DNA of 64,000 nucleotides from Carex sylvatica (taxonomy: Eukaryota > Streptophyta > Magnoliopsida > Poales > Cyperaceae). The DNA lies in assembly GCA_964058845.1 (NCBI GenBank), contig CAXKVR010000315.1, positions 1 to 64,000 on the forward strand. Direction: 5' to 3'. The notes under the pieces were generated by a model that was not told the DNA's origin, did no database searches, and was given only the letters and a program-made list of their open reading frames with translations. The translations under genes were made by a program, and so were the position numbers. Positions 26,318-38,586 of this stretch are shown one piece after another (position 1 is the first letter of the stretch; every line of letters begins with the position of its first letter).

Positions 26318-26449
26318 GTTCACTAGATCTGAACTCATTTCTATTTGGGTTCATATCTATTGACAGAGCTTTTATTTGTTTCATGCAGCACATCAGCTAG
26401 ATATTTTTCATATCTATCGATCTTGCGCTACGTGAAGCCAAACCAGCTC

Positions 26450-28646
26450 TGTTAATATATTCACCCGATAATGGGAGTAAGCTGGTTTTTCAACATTTAA
26501 TTTTGATAATTAATGTTAAACACCTTTCGCAATTAGTTTACTATTATATATTTAATTTAAAAAAAATTATCTTATTAATATTATAATAATTAAATTATTT
26601 ATAATTTATTGTATTTTTATTTGTAGAAGGTTCGTATTTTTTTAAGTACAGATATTTGAACTAATTCATAATACATTAAATATCTGCTGATTTAATTATT
26701 TTATTTTTATTTTGAATAATTTATTTTATTTAAAAAAAAAGATAGATTCAGAAGTAATGAAAATTCATAAAATTATTTTTATTTATACATGAAAAAATAG
26801 CAGACATTATGAAATAAAAAATATCATTATTTTAAAATTGATATTAAAATTTGTAAAGTATTATAAAATTGACAAAATTTTAAATAAGAAGGAACAATTA
26901 ATGGTGTTATGGTCATTTTATTTCTAAAATTGAACATTAAGTGGTGATGTACTTCATGGCGAATCCAATAAAAGGTTAGGGGGGTAGTCCTCTCCTGGAT
27001 TTTAAAATTTTAGTCTATATCAACTCTGCTTTCCTCTCCTTTGAAATTTTATTCTTCCTCTGAAAAGTCCGTCAAGCATTAGTCAGAGAACACCGGAAAA
27101 AAAATTAAGTTAATCTCTTTTTTTCTTCAAATATACAAATTAAGCAAATCTAGTAATTAGGGTTAAAATTATAATTTATTTGATTTTTTCAAATTAACTA
27201 AATCTTAATTTAGCTAATGAATTTGAATTCAATTAATTATGTACACCTGATCCGTCCTTGATGCACTTGCTAAGAAAAATATTTATTGCTGATCGGAATG
27301 AATAATGATTAAAATTAGAAATTTGAAGATTAACTTGTGAAAGTAAAAAACTTTGTGCGCTACATAACATTATCCTTATTATTTAAACTTAAAATATTAG
27401 CTAATGTCATGTTTAACTGTGGCATAAAAAGTGAAGTAAATTTTTCTTATTTTACATTTAAGTTCTCGAAAGAAGATTAAAATAGAAAATAAGATATAAA
27501 TTTATTCGAAATAAGTTATTCTACTTTTTAAAATAATTTATTTATTTTACATCTCGGACCTAACTTGAATGATTATAATAATATTTTATTTGTATATAAT
27601 TAGTTTATTATTAATAATAATTATTATTAGTATATAATTATATAATTAATATCTTATACTGTTAATATATTAAATAATTATTATAATAATATTATATAAT
27701 TAATATCTTTTTATTAATAATTAATATTAATATATTAAATAAGTATTATATAATATTGTAATATATTATAATATTAGTAATATATTAATATTATGTAATT
27801 AGTATCTTATTAACTATATATAACTATATAATTAACACCCTATATTGTTAACATATTAAATAATTATTATAATAATAATATAATATATTAATATTATATA
27901 ATTAGTATTTTCTTATTCATAATTATTATTAATATGTACCTATATAATTAATATGATATATTGTTAATATATTAAATAATTATTATAATAATAATATAAT
28001 ATATTAGTATTATATAATTAGTATTTTTTTATTCATAATTATTATTAATATGTAACTATATAATTAATATGTTATATTGTTAATATATTAAATAATTATT
28101 ATAATAATATTATATAAATAGTATCTTATTATTAATAATTATTATTAATTTATAATTATATAATTAATAATTAATATTGTTAATATAGTAAATCATCATT
28201 ATAACAATATTATAATATATTATAGTTGTTATTAATATATTAATATTATATAATTAGTATCTGATTATTAATTATTATTATTAATTTATAATTATATAAT
28301 TAATAATTAATATTGTTAATATAGTAAATTATTATTATAATAATATTATAATAGATTATAGTTGTTATCAATATAATAATATTATATAATTAGTATCTTA
28401 TTATTAGTAATTATCATTAATATATAATTAATATTTTATATTGTTAATTTATTGAATAATTATTTTAATAAGATTATATAATTAGTATCTTTTATTTATA
28501 TTTATTATTAATTTATAATTATATAATTAATATTTTATTATTAATAATTACTATTATTATATAATTAATATTTTATATTATTAATATATTAAATAAATTT
28601 TATAATAATATATTACAGTTATTATTAATATATTAATATTATATAA
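26450..28646. repeat. Extremely AT-rich DNA with a satellite-like tract (27560-28646)
   Basis: From about 27560 the sequence is almost wholly A and T and cycles through the phrases ATATAATTAGTATCTTATTA, AATTATTATTAATATATAA and TTGTTAATATATTAAATAAT. The unit is roughly 100-140 bases and repeats about eight times. The tract is interrupted by the MITE at 28647-29051 and resumes briefly after it. No gene is present. Confidence 0.7.
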
Positions 28647-29051
28647 GAGGAGGGTTCAAATGCACCCAAATGCACTCTATCTTTCATATCTTTTATCTTC
28701 ATTTTCAAAGTCAAAACAGTCAATCCGAACTGTTAGATGTGATGTACATATTAAGATGTGCTTGGAGACAAAATTTTATATTTTTTGAATTTTTTTTACA
28801 ATTTATTAAACCACTTTGAAAATCACTGATCCAATGGACTAGAAAATATAAAATCAGGGATTTTCAAAGTGGCTTAATAAATAGTAAAAAAATTTCAAAA
28901 AATGTAAAATTTGGTCTCCAAGTACATCTTAATATATAGATCGCATCTAACGTTCGGATTGACTATTTGGACTTTAAAAACGAAAAAAAAGGATTTGAAA
29001 GATAGGGTGCATTTGGATGCACAAAAATTTGGGTGCATTTGAACCCTCCTC
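28647..29051. mobile_element. Palindromic MITE inserted in the AT satellite (9-bp duplication)
   Basis: The ends are GAGGAGGGTTCAAATGCACC and its inverse, flanked by ATTATATAA at 28638-28646 and 29052-29060. The arms share the family words GTGCTTGGAGAC and AAAATCACTGATCCAA with the copies at 40283, 41122 and 46138. The flanking repeat lies in AT satellite, so the duplication alone is weak evidence, but the ends are clear. Confidence 0.75.
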
Positions 29052-29060
29052 ATTATATAA

Positions 29061-30665
29061 TTAGTATCTTATTATAAATAATTAATCATGACTTTCAAAA
29101 CTTTAGTCCTCCACCAACTCTAACCAAAGAAGGAATACTTTAAGCTATGATTTAACTTTAGGCCTCAACCAAACATGAATAATTTATATCGGCCTAAATT
29201 GGAATAGTTATTTAGGCCTCCTTAACTTTAGGCCACAACCAAACACCACCCTAATCCAAAGAAATAGTGGGTTAGCAAGAATAACTTTAGTGGAGTTAGT
29301 GATATTAATAAAATATTTGATTCCTCTCAATTAAAGTAAGTTTAAATATTAAATTAGTATTAAATAAAATATTTGATTAGTACTAAATATAATATAATAT
29401 TAGATTAGTATTAAATAAAATATTTGTGTAAATATTAAATGTAATAATATCAATTTAAAATGTATATTAGTATTAAATCAATATAATATTAAATTAGATT
29501 AAAATTAAATAAAATATTAGATTAAATATCATATCGTAGTCATTTAAATAATAAATATAATATAATATAATATTAGTTTAAATATTAGATTAATATTAAA
29601 TAAATATAATATCAGATTTGATTAGTATTAAATAAAATATTAGATTAAATATAATATAATATTTGTTTAAATATTAAATGTAATACAATATTAATTTAAA
29701 TGTTAAATATAATATAATATTGGTTTAATTATTAAATGTAATATAATATTAATTTAAATATTATATTATTATTAAATAACAAAGTAGATTAATATTAAAT
29801 AAAATATTAATTTAAATATTTAATATAATATAATATTTTTTTAATATTAAAGTAAAATAATATTAGTTTAAATATTAGATTAGTATTAAATTAAATATTA
29901 AATTAAATATTAATTTAAAAATAAAATAATATTGGTTTAAATATTAATATAATATAATATTAATTTAAATATTAGATTGAAGTATTATTGAAAAATATGC
30001 TTCATATATATTTAACAAGTCATTATAAGTATAAAAGTTAGTTGAAAAGATAAAAATAAATAAATCATCATTATATTCCTTCTCTCCATTGCTATTTCAA
30101 ACATACAATCCAAACAGCATTTCTACTAATCTGGAATAGTCAAAGTTAGTGCTATTCTTGAACCCCTTGGGTTAACACTATTTTCAACTACTAACTCAAA
30201 AATCGCTATCCTTGCACTAATCCTTGCACGATCCAAACGTATCCTTCAAGAATTAGAGAATCTTTTCTCTCTGTTTTTTTTTTCTTTTTATTTTACGCTT
30301 TAAAGATAGCAGAGAATAAGGTCCGCTATACTAAAAAAGTAAAGTTCACTAGAATTATTAAAAAGCAGCGGCCTAAGTTTTATATATAAACACCTGATTA
30401 ATCTATATAAACATCTAAAAAAAAAGCAGCAAATTTGAATCCTAAGATTGCTGCTAATGGCAGAGGGAAAAAACTGGTTTGCTTGGTGCATATTTAAGTA
30501 ACTTGTTTCTTAAATTAAACGTCAACCAACAATTTAAATAGGATGGAACTCTTTTAGTTTAGAACTGGGACAAATTACGTGCAGTTGAGTTTTTACATAA
30601 ACATAACAAAGTTGAATTTCAACGAAAATATTAATAGTGAAATTTTTTTTTTTTTTTAAAATGAG
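29061..30665. other. AT-rich low-complexity DNA, no gene seen
   Basis: 29330-29990 repeats TTAGATTAGTATTAAATAAA and TAATATAATATTAATTTAAA words. 29155-29245 contains a short direct repeat around ACTTTAGGCC and CAACCAAACA. 30100-30245 resembles 32875-33035 (CTATTCTTG...CCATCCAAAC), perhaps ends of an unrecognised element. Confidence 0.45.
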
Positions 30666-30793
30666 AAAGGGGAGGTACCACAATTGGTTAGAAAAAAGTT
30701 CTAGAGTTGTTGTACCCAAAGGTCAAGAATTCGATTCCCCATCACGACTTCGCAGCTTCTTTGAAGATTTTCAAAAAAAAAAAAAAAAAAAAT
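30666..30793 (+). mobile_element. Probable tRNA-derived SINE
   Basis: An A-box-like word (ACCACAATTGGTTAG) near 30677 and a B-box-like word (AATTCGATTCC) near 30728 are spaced like an RNA polymerase III promoter. The sequence ends in a run of about 20 A residues at 30773-30792. This is the layout of a plant SINE. Target duplications were not resolved. Confidence 0.5.
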
Positions 30794-30903
30794 TATATAT
30801 CACCTTCCCTTCTATATATTTTTTTTATCATCACTGTTGGATAAAATCTTTTGCAAGTTTTGAATGAATATTTCACCGCCATCTTTAAGTATTTTTATTT
30901 TTT

Positions 30904-32030
30904 GATAAATTTCGTTGGAGGTCACTAAACTTTGATTTTCGTTACGAATTGGTTACTCAATTTTTATTTGTCCCTCCATAACCACTGAACTTTGTAATTA
31001 TTACGATTAAGTCACTCTGTTAATATTTCCATCCAAAACACTAATGAAATGCCACGTAAATGTTCAACTCATCATTTTTTAAAATTAAATAATCATGGGG
31101 ACAATTTGGAGACACCATTCACATCTTTTCTCTCTTCCTTTTTAATATTTTTCTTCCTCCATGCTCTTTCTTCTTTAACTCTTCCAAAATACTGATCTCT
31201 GTTCTTTTAGGGTTTGTTCGGCAGTCTATTAGAAAATATGAATGGGTATAAGAATCAAAAATTTTGAACTGAATTTTACTGTTCACGTGGAAAAAAAAAA
31301 ATTCAGTCTAAGTGATTTTTTTTTCCACATAAACTATACTTTCGGAATTACTACCGAACAGGACCTTATAGTATCAATTGAAGGTGCGTATATATAGCAC
31401 ATCCCACTAAAATGCTAGATTTATTCAATTTCTTTCTTGACGCTATCAAATAACTTTTAATTAAAGTATCCAACTATCTATCAGAATGATTTTTACAAAA
31501 TGAATTAATTACAGTCTTAACTAACAGTTTGACGAAGTACCACTTTGGTATGGTAATTCCAAGGTGATTCCTGAACACCTCGACGAAGTTTATTGGTTCC
31601 AGTAAGTACCAGTAACAAAGAAAATGCAAAATAGAGCAACAAAAAAAAGAGCAAATTTTGATTCATTTATAAATCAGAATCACATAATACGTACAGCATA
31701 TCTTGCTTATATTCTGCGAGCCTTTTACTCTTTCATTTTTACCAAAACTGAAAGAGCACGGAGGAAGAGTTAAAAAGAAAGGAAAAAAAGATGAAAAAGG
31801 AAGAGAGAAAAGGTGTGAATGGTGTCTCTAAATTGTCCGATTATTTAATATTAAAAAAATGATGAGTTGGACATCCACGTGGCATTACATTAGTGTTTTG
31901 GATGAAAATATTAACAGAGTGATTTAATTGGATCAATTATAAAGCTCAGTGGTTACGAATGGACAAATGAATGTTGAGTGACTAATTCGTAACAAAAAAC
32001 AAAATTTAGTGAACTTCAAATAAATTTATC
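30904..32030. mobile_element. Large foldback element, same family as 12147-12503
   Basis: The ends GATAAATTTCGTTGGAGGTC and the inverse at 32000-32030 bound about 300-base arms that remain complementary (for example the TTGGAGACACCATTCACA phrase near 31110 and its inverse near 31815). A Tourist-like MITE (31210-31365) sits in the middle and displaces the arms. Confidence 0.65.
31210..31365. mobile_element. Tourist/PIF-Harbinger-like MITE nested in the foldback
   Basis: The ends are GGGTTTGTTCGGCAG and, inverted, GGTCCTGTTCGGTAG. The 3-bp flank TTA is present on both sides (31207-31209 and 31366-31368). The end motif and the TTA duplication are typical of the PIF/Harbinger superfamily. Confidence 0.7.
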
Positions 32031-32443
32031 ATTTTTTTTTTGTTATAGTTTTTGTGTGTGTGAAAGAGATTTATTTTGGTCGGTTAAGTTTGACCACAGA
32101 AATATTATTTTAACGAAATAAAAGATTATGCAAAATTAGTTTAAACAATGAAGTCTCGTCATTAATCTTTGTCATAGTCTCGTCTTAATTTTTTTTTTTA
32201 AATCAACCTTTTAATTGTATACAAAACAAACTTTCAAAGTTAAAGATTGAAAACACAAAATAGTTTGTTTGTGAAATAACCTAAGATCGACAAACTGATC
32301 CGATAAATTTTATATTTAAAGTGTTTAGTAAAATTAGGATCGCGCTTGTTTATTAACAAGAAAAATATGATATCTCCGTGAAATGCTAAAAGTAGCATGC
32401 ATATGCATAGGGTTTTTTTATCAAGACTTCTCAACGTAACAAT

Positions 32444-33205
32444 TAGAGATGTTAATGATCTAAGTTCGAGTGAGTTGAGGTATGTTCGTGCTCGGTTAAT
32501 TAAGTTAATGAGCGAGTTAATTCGAGCTGAAAAGATAATACTGAGTTGACAACTGTGGTCGTACATGCTCAACTCGTTAAATGCTCGAGTTGATTTGTGC
32601 TCGTTAAACGACTTGTTAATAAATCAAGTATGTAGGCAGTTTTGAATTTGGTTTCAAGTTTTTTGTATAAGAACTTGACAAACTGTCTTATCATAGCTAA
32701 TTTCTCCGATAAAAAATATTGGTATCTTGACATGTTGAGTTGTACAACAGACTCGAGTATTACAAATTATCAGTTCATTAATTTCAATAGTGTCTTATAG
32801 GTACCCACATAAAACAAAATAAAATATTTGCACACCGTATTGAATTTGTTTTTGTTCATCAACCCAAACAGTGTGTCTTAATGTTGGGTTAGTATAATAG
32901 TGAGCTAACTCATATAAGACAAACAAAGAATAGTGGGTTAGTGCTATTTTTGCTCCATCTAAATATTGAATAGCTCAAAAGAATAGTGTTATTCTTGGGT
33001 TAGTACTATTCTTGCTCCATCCAAACGCACTCTAATGGAACTATTTGGGATTGGATGTGGCATGATTTCATATAACGCAGTTCTCATTGAGCGAGTTATG
33101 ATTGAGTTGGGATCTATTCATGTTCGGTTCATTAAGTTAATGAGTAAGCTATTAGCGAGTGAATTACAAACGAGCTGTGAATTATGAGCAATTTTCTCAC
33201 CTCTA
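32444..33205. mobile_element. Non-autonomous hAT-like element (GTAACAAT duplication)
   Basis: A perfect 8-bp repeat GTAACAAT lies at 32436-32443 and 33206-33213. The ends are TAGAGATGTTAATGA and, inverted, TAGAGGTGAGAAAAT. Words containing CTCG/GAGC with GTTAATGAG recur near both ends as subterminal repeats. It does not encode a transposase. Confidence 0.75.
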
Positions 33206-33318
33206 GTAACAATGGGTGTTACTAGGGATCTGGTCGACTATAGTAAAGCAGCAGAATTGAGATTTTATTTTAGCTAGACATAACTAAAATTGAGCAAACA
33301 TATCTTATATAGAGCACT

Positions 33319-33768
33319 CAGAGGTGCAAACGGATTATATAATATATGTTGGTATCCGAAATTAGAAATAGATTTCGATCTGTATTCGTTTTATTCTAGC
33401 CAAAATAGAGCACTCAGAGGTGCAAATAGATCATATATTATATGTTGGTATATGAAATTAAAAATAAATATTCGATATCCGAATATCTATGCAGATATAA
33501 ATATAATTTAAAATTTTAATTATTTGTATTCAAATTGTAGATACATACTGTACGATTTTTAAAAAAAAATTATGAAAAAAGTATGTATATATCTATGGAT
33601 ATCCGATTTGTATCCGTTTAATATCCTATCAAAATTCTTTTAATAATTTGATTCATATACGACCGATCTGTATCATTATCCATCAAATATATAAACTGTA
33701 TGCGTGTCCAGAAAATAAAAACAGATGTAAATATGATTTTATCACTATCTAATCCGTTTGCACTTCTA
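33319..33768. mobile_element. Non-autonomous hAT-like element (AGTGCAAACGGAT ends)
   Basis: The left end CAGAGGTGCAAACGGATTA and the inverse of the right end, TAGAAGTGCAAACGGATTA, match closely. Flanks are AGAGCACT (33311-33318) and ATAGCACT (33769-33776), an 8-bp duplication with one change. The left end, including its flank, is repeated at 33407-33440, a 96-base local duplication. Half-elements of the same family lie near 43640-43745 and 45900-46030. Confidence 0.65.
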
Positions 33769-34417
33769 ATAGCACTCTTTCAGTTTTCTCAATTCCATAG
33801 AAGAATGGAATTGAGAATTGAGACATATGGAAAGATGCATAGTTAAAGTTAATGTTCATTTTCATGCGCTTATATTTAAAACGCTGGTTTATAATTTGAT
33901 TTCGAATAAAATAGAATCCCACTATCACCACCGAAATAAATAACTTATTTTATGTGTTTATCTCCAACTACTTTTCATTTATCTAATTAATCTATTCTAT
34001 AGAATCTCCTTTATCTTCTTTATAATTTGCTTTTGTCTATTCTTTTGATCTCTTTTTGTTCACTTTAACAAAATTGCAGAGAGGTGAAAAATGATGACTT
34101 TATACCTTGTTTTGTTGATGTGGTAACTTTATTTTTATTTAATATTCTTTCACCTTTCTTCTTTGGACATGTTATAAGAGGAGAATAGTTTCCCTTTATT
34201 TACTCCGGTCACTATTTTTGACGATCTTAGAAAAAATTGTAAAATTAATATTATGAGATTGATGGACACAATTTTTTTTTTTTTTTCAAATGTAATCCCT
34301 TTTGAAATAGTTTTGCTCTTTTATTTTTCTTCCCCTCTAGCTAGTGATTTATAGTATATTGAAAGATTTTAGAAAAAGATGATCCATTAATTCTACATAA
34401 TTGTTTGAGGGCAGATT

Positions 34418-35619
34418 TGTTGTTATAGCAATAATTTTTTTCGTCTATTTGACTAATTTGTAAAAACATACAATTATTGAATTTTATGATTTCTTATATT
34501 TTTGAAATATATACAGATTCAAGTTAAATGAAATTGCAATATGAAATACTTGGACTGAAGAAATCATGAAAACACTTATCAAGAATACAAATTATAAAAT
34601 CAGAAACTTGGTAAAGTAAGCTTAAGGTTATTTAAACAGGGAACAAACATTGGTAACATTTTCAGCCTGTCAGAAATACTGAAGTAACAACTCGATCAAA
34701 CTCAGAAGCAACTTAAAATGTTATAACGTTTGTATAACATTTTACAAATGTTATAACGTTTTAAGAATGTCAGGAATGCTGAAGTGCAGCACTAACAAAT
34801 TCACATTTAATCACAAATGTTGGTAACGTTTGTCAATAGTTACAACGATTTAATTAAATCAGCGTGTAACGTTTGACAAAAGTTGTAACGTTTTAATTAA
34901 ATCTGAGCTTCAGAAATTTCTGTTTTTGATCAAGATTTTTCAGTGAAAAACGTTACATAAACGTTATACAATTGTTGGTAATATTTTGATCGATTTCACA
35001 ATGTCAGAAAATTAAAATCCTAAATCGCATTTTGAACTAAAACGTTGTAACATTTTAGGTCAAACAGCTAATTAAACAACTGTCTCTATAAATAGAACAG
35101 TAGGGTCTCTTTTCAAAGTAACCTAGCTGCCTCTAACACTGCAGAAATTTATTTTCTATGGGCTTGAGTTCCTCCATTGTTGTGGGAGCTTAAAACTTTA
35201 ATATCCCTCAAACAACCTCAAACCCACTTCACTAATCTCAAGTTAGATTAGGTTAGAGTGATATATTGAGTGTTTCTCTTGTGGAGATTAAACTTTGAGA
35301 CATCGTTATCTCCTTCTTGAGTTGTTCGTGTGACTTTCCTTGGTTGTAAGGGCTCGTCGGTTCTCATCTCTAGTTGGCCATGTGACTTTTCTTGGTTGTA
35401 AGGGCTCATCGATTCACAAGTTGTAAACCTTTCGTATTGGGTAATAGAAAGACGCACCTAGAAGAGGTTGCGAGGCTCCGGAGACATAGGCCTTTGTTTT
35501 GCCGAAATTCTTTATCATCCCGCGTGTTAATTTTCTCTAAACTCATCTATTTACTTTTAATTGCATTTATTTTAAGCTTTCTTTTTTTTGAGCTATTTAG
35601 AGGTGCACTAAGTGTAACA
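34418..35619 (+). repeat. Solo LTR of a retrotransposon (1202 bp)
   Basis: It starts TGTTGTTATAGC and ends AGTGTAACA, flanked by the 5-bp repeat AGATT (34413-34417 and 35620-35624). It has an LTR-like layout: about 670 bases upstream of a TATAAATA box (35087-35094), then a transcribed-looking region. Two imperfect 52-base units around GTGACTTTYCTTGGTTGTAA lie at about 35321-35425. A conserved-looking leader follows with CCTTTCGTATTGG and CATAGGCCTTTGTTTTGCCG. No primer-binding site or coding region follows, so it is probably a solo LTR left by LTR-LTR recombination. Copia affinity is a guess. Confidence 0.65.
34680..35050. repeat. AACGTT motif array in the U3 part of the solo LTR
   Basis: The palindrome AACGTT or one-base variants occurs about ten times in roughly 370 bases upstream of the TATA box, often as TGTTATAACGTTT or GTAACGTTTG. 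ACGT-core sites are bound by plant bZIP factors; an enhancer role is inferred. Confidence 0.6.
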
Positions 35620-35624
35620 AGATT

Positions 35625-36191
35625 TTGATTTTCAAATTACAGTGATCAAATGTAAATAAAAATCAATCATATGTAGTATCATATATGGAATCCTAAACTA
35701 GACACTGAACTCCAAAAGAAGCAGTATCAAGATTTCAGCCATGTCGATTATTTACATCATTGACCATAGGCAAAACACAATTACACCCATCCTAATATCC
35801 ATAGCCAACAACTTACAGACATGCCAGCAAAACAGGTAAGGCATGATAGTAAAAGCACTTAACATAGTCAACACAGAGAGGAGCTACAGCCAACACAACA
35901 TAGTCAACACAGAGAGGAGCTACAATCAACACAACATAGTCAACACAATCAGCTTACAGAGAAGCACAACCAGCACAACCAACACAACACAATCAACACA
36001 ATCAATACATCCAACACAACATAGTCAACACAACACATCCAACATAGCCAGCACAACAAAAATAACCATTCAGATCAGCAGCCAAGCAAAGCTAGAACAA
36101 GAAAATAGTATTTCAGTTTGCTAAAAAATAGTCAACACAGCCAAAACATAGAGTCAAGTACCTGTTGAGCATGCTGAAATATTGAGCTTCT
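35625..36191. repeat. CA-rich minisatellite (35861-36060) and flanks
   Basis: The unit ACAACATAGTCAACACAGAG followed by AGGAGCTACA (about 34 bases) occurs two to three times at 35861-35945 and then decays into CAACACAACC / ATCAACACA words up to about 36060. The plus-strand open frame over it is a translation of this repeat. It lies downstream of the minus-strand hAT transposase relic. Confidence 0.6.
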
Positions 36192-37947
36192 CTAATCAGT
36201 TTTTTGCATCGGTATATTCACTTCAAGGTTATCCTCTTCTTTGGCTGCTTGCTGAAAATATTAACAAAAATAAAAGATAAGTGTGAAAGCTATTTCAATA
36301 ATCAAATAAATGAATAATAGATTTCCTCGTCTCTTACCTGTAAGGTGTGCAATGTGACAGTTGAGCTTGCTCTTATCCAATCACCTCCACAAACTAAAAG
36401 TTCGACCATATCATTAGTTAGAGAACTTTTGTAGTCATCTAGTACATGATCTCCGGCACTAAAAGCCGACTTAGAGGCGACTGTTGATATTGGAATGCCA
36501 AGGACATCTCGAGCAAAATTGCTCAAAAATTGGAAACTTCACACAATTAACTTTCCACCACTCCAACACATCAAAGGATTAAATATAACTCAAATTAAAC
36601 TAATTTGCCAATCCACAGCTGAAACAACAAATCCGACTCTACGCAGTTGAGAAGGGCGCAAATATGCAGAAAAGAATTAAATATAACTCAAATTAAGAAT
36701 CCAGCAGCATAAAATTCAATAAAAAAAAAAGAATCCAGCCAGCAGCATTCAGTTCAGAAATCACTCTAATTAAGAATAAAAATAAAAAAAGAACTCACAT
36801 TGCTGCTCTGTCTTGTTTGCTAACTTCAATACTAAGCCTAAGAACTTGGCAGAAAAATTGCCTCCGAATTATACAGAGAGCGAGATGACCATGCCATTCA
36901 TTGCCAAAAACCTACTTGCAAGCAAATAAAAAAAATATGGATGAGCATGAAAGTAGAGATTTACATCAAGAAAGAATTGAGCTCTCGAATACATAGCTTA
37001 TTAGCACTTAAAATTGGACCTTAAGAAACACAATCTGAGTGTTGCGAAACAATTGAAACTAATTAAGCTTTAATTGTATTATGAAGCTTACCAGGGGAGT
37101 AAATAAGGCTTTGTTAGGGATTAAGGAATTCCAAATTTAGCAAACCAGTTTCTTACTAAAGGTTTTATCAGTATATCAAATTCAGATAAGTTACTGGTAA
37201 TAACCAGTATAAGAAGAAATAGGTATTAAAATACTATTTTTTTTTTGCTTAAAATTCAGCCAAGGCAAGAAAAACAAATGATGAAGTAAAATAATGCCAA
37301 TCAATTGGCAGAGTGAGGCAAAGGTACTATGCATAGCGTACCAATTAAACGGGTTACTTTTGTTGGTGTTCAATCGCCTTGCTAACGACAGTGCTGGAAC
37401 CCTAGCTCTAAACCCTAGGTCGGTGGAAGAATTCCAATCGACGGAGCTACGCCTTGGTGCTAGAATCCTAGCTCCAAAGCCCATCTAGTGCAGTACTAAA
37501 ACCGAACGTGAGGTGTACAGTTGGCTTAGAGAGAGAGAGAGAGAGAGATAGCAGTACTGTTGCGAGATGAGAGCAGTTGCGACTTGCGAGAGAGAGAGGA
37601 GCGATGGCCAAGTTAGGGTTTAGAGCGAGATGAGAGCGAGTCAGAGAGCGTTAGAGGCTGGGAGTCTCCCAAATGGCTAGGTTAAATGAATGGCCTCATG
37701 TGCTTTTTAATTTCTCCAAGTAAAATGAATGGCTGGATTTTATGAGATTCGATATGATCAAGTAAAATGAATGGCCAGTGATTTTATGAGATTCGAGCCA
37801 CGAAAAAATCACGAACCTATTTCGATCGAACCAGGCTAGGTTTGAGTTTGGTTTGAATTAATTTCAAACCGAACCTGATTTGGTTCGTTTCAATTCGAAC
37901 CCATTTCGAATCGAATTATGAATTTTGAATTTTTTTGCCAGCCCTAA
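36192..37947 (-). pseudogene. hAT transposon relic: transposase C-terminal dimerisation domain
   Basis: On the minus strand, 36526-36338 encodes the hAT C-terminal dimerisation signature (FARDVLGIPISTVASKSAFS, then LTNDMVELLVCGGDW). Upstream in another frame (about 36580-36530) is FDVLEWWKVNCVKFP; the frames are separated by one extra T in a T-run, so the gene is broken. A good donor at 36338/36337 (CAG|GTAAGA) joins in phase to an acceptor at 36252/36251 and a last exon of 19 codons (36251-36192). The BED and catalytic parts are missing. The far end (37938-37947) ends GCCAGCCCTA, inverse TAGGGCTGGC, a common hAT terminus, and 37560-37680 looks like a CT-rich 5' leader. A mate terminus was not found. 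Confidence 0.7.
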
Positions 37948-38577
37948 TTATGAGTATCAAATGTGAATAGAGATTAATCATATAAAATTTTCATACTGCA
38001 AATGAGTATCAGTTTTACAATTTTTCTAACATTTTACTCGAAACTATATAGAAAATCACATACAAATACAAAACTTTTGAAAATAAATAGAAACCAATTG
38101 ATCTCATAGCTTGAACATACCTCCACCTATATTTTTGACTACCTTTTGAGCTCGTATATTTTTCAAATCTCATATTTTCTCTTATCCAGATGAAAAAAAT
38201 ATATTTGGTGTTAATTTTTTTTGTTAGTTTTTATCAATTGATTAGTGTCAACTTTGTTATAATTTTTAATTTATTTGCAACATTTTAAATAAAAATTAAA
38301 AGTCAAACCACATAACTATTTAATATCTACAAAGAATTATTTTTCCAACCTTCAAATTTGTAATCTCCTATACAAAAAATATTGCTCTGTCACTGGATCA
38401 AACATTGATTCTCTCTGCATTGATACTTGCTCTAAGATTTAACCATTTTCTATTAGACACAATTAAAATTTATATTCCATGGTTTTATATTTCTTGTGTT
38501 TCTCCATGACAATTTTGATATTTTACTTTTAATTAAATTTTTTTCAGCTAGGTAACGTATCGTAGTAAAATTATATG
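37948..38577. other. AT-rich intergenic DNA, no gene seen
   Basis: No gene. 37960-38000 resembles 35640-35690 (ATCAAATG...AATCATAT), so a short direct repeat brackets the hAT relic; it is too long and diverged to be an ordinary 8-bp duplication. Confidence 0.35.
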
Positions 38578-38586
38578 TAAAAAAAT

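Noticed and set aside
26089..26400. 103-residue plus-strand frame suggesting a divergent gene sharing the RAD54 promoter
   Set aside because: No ATG start in a good context, no conserved motif, and it runs across a foldback repeat.
37191..37488. Overlapping plus- and minus-strand frames near the hAT relic
   Set aside because: No family resemblance on either strand; the sequence lies in the presumed non-coding part of the hAT relic.
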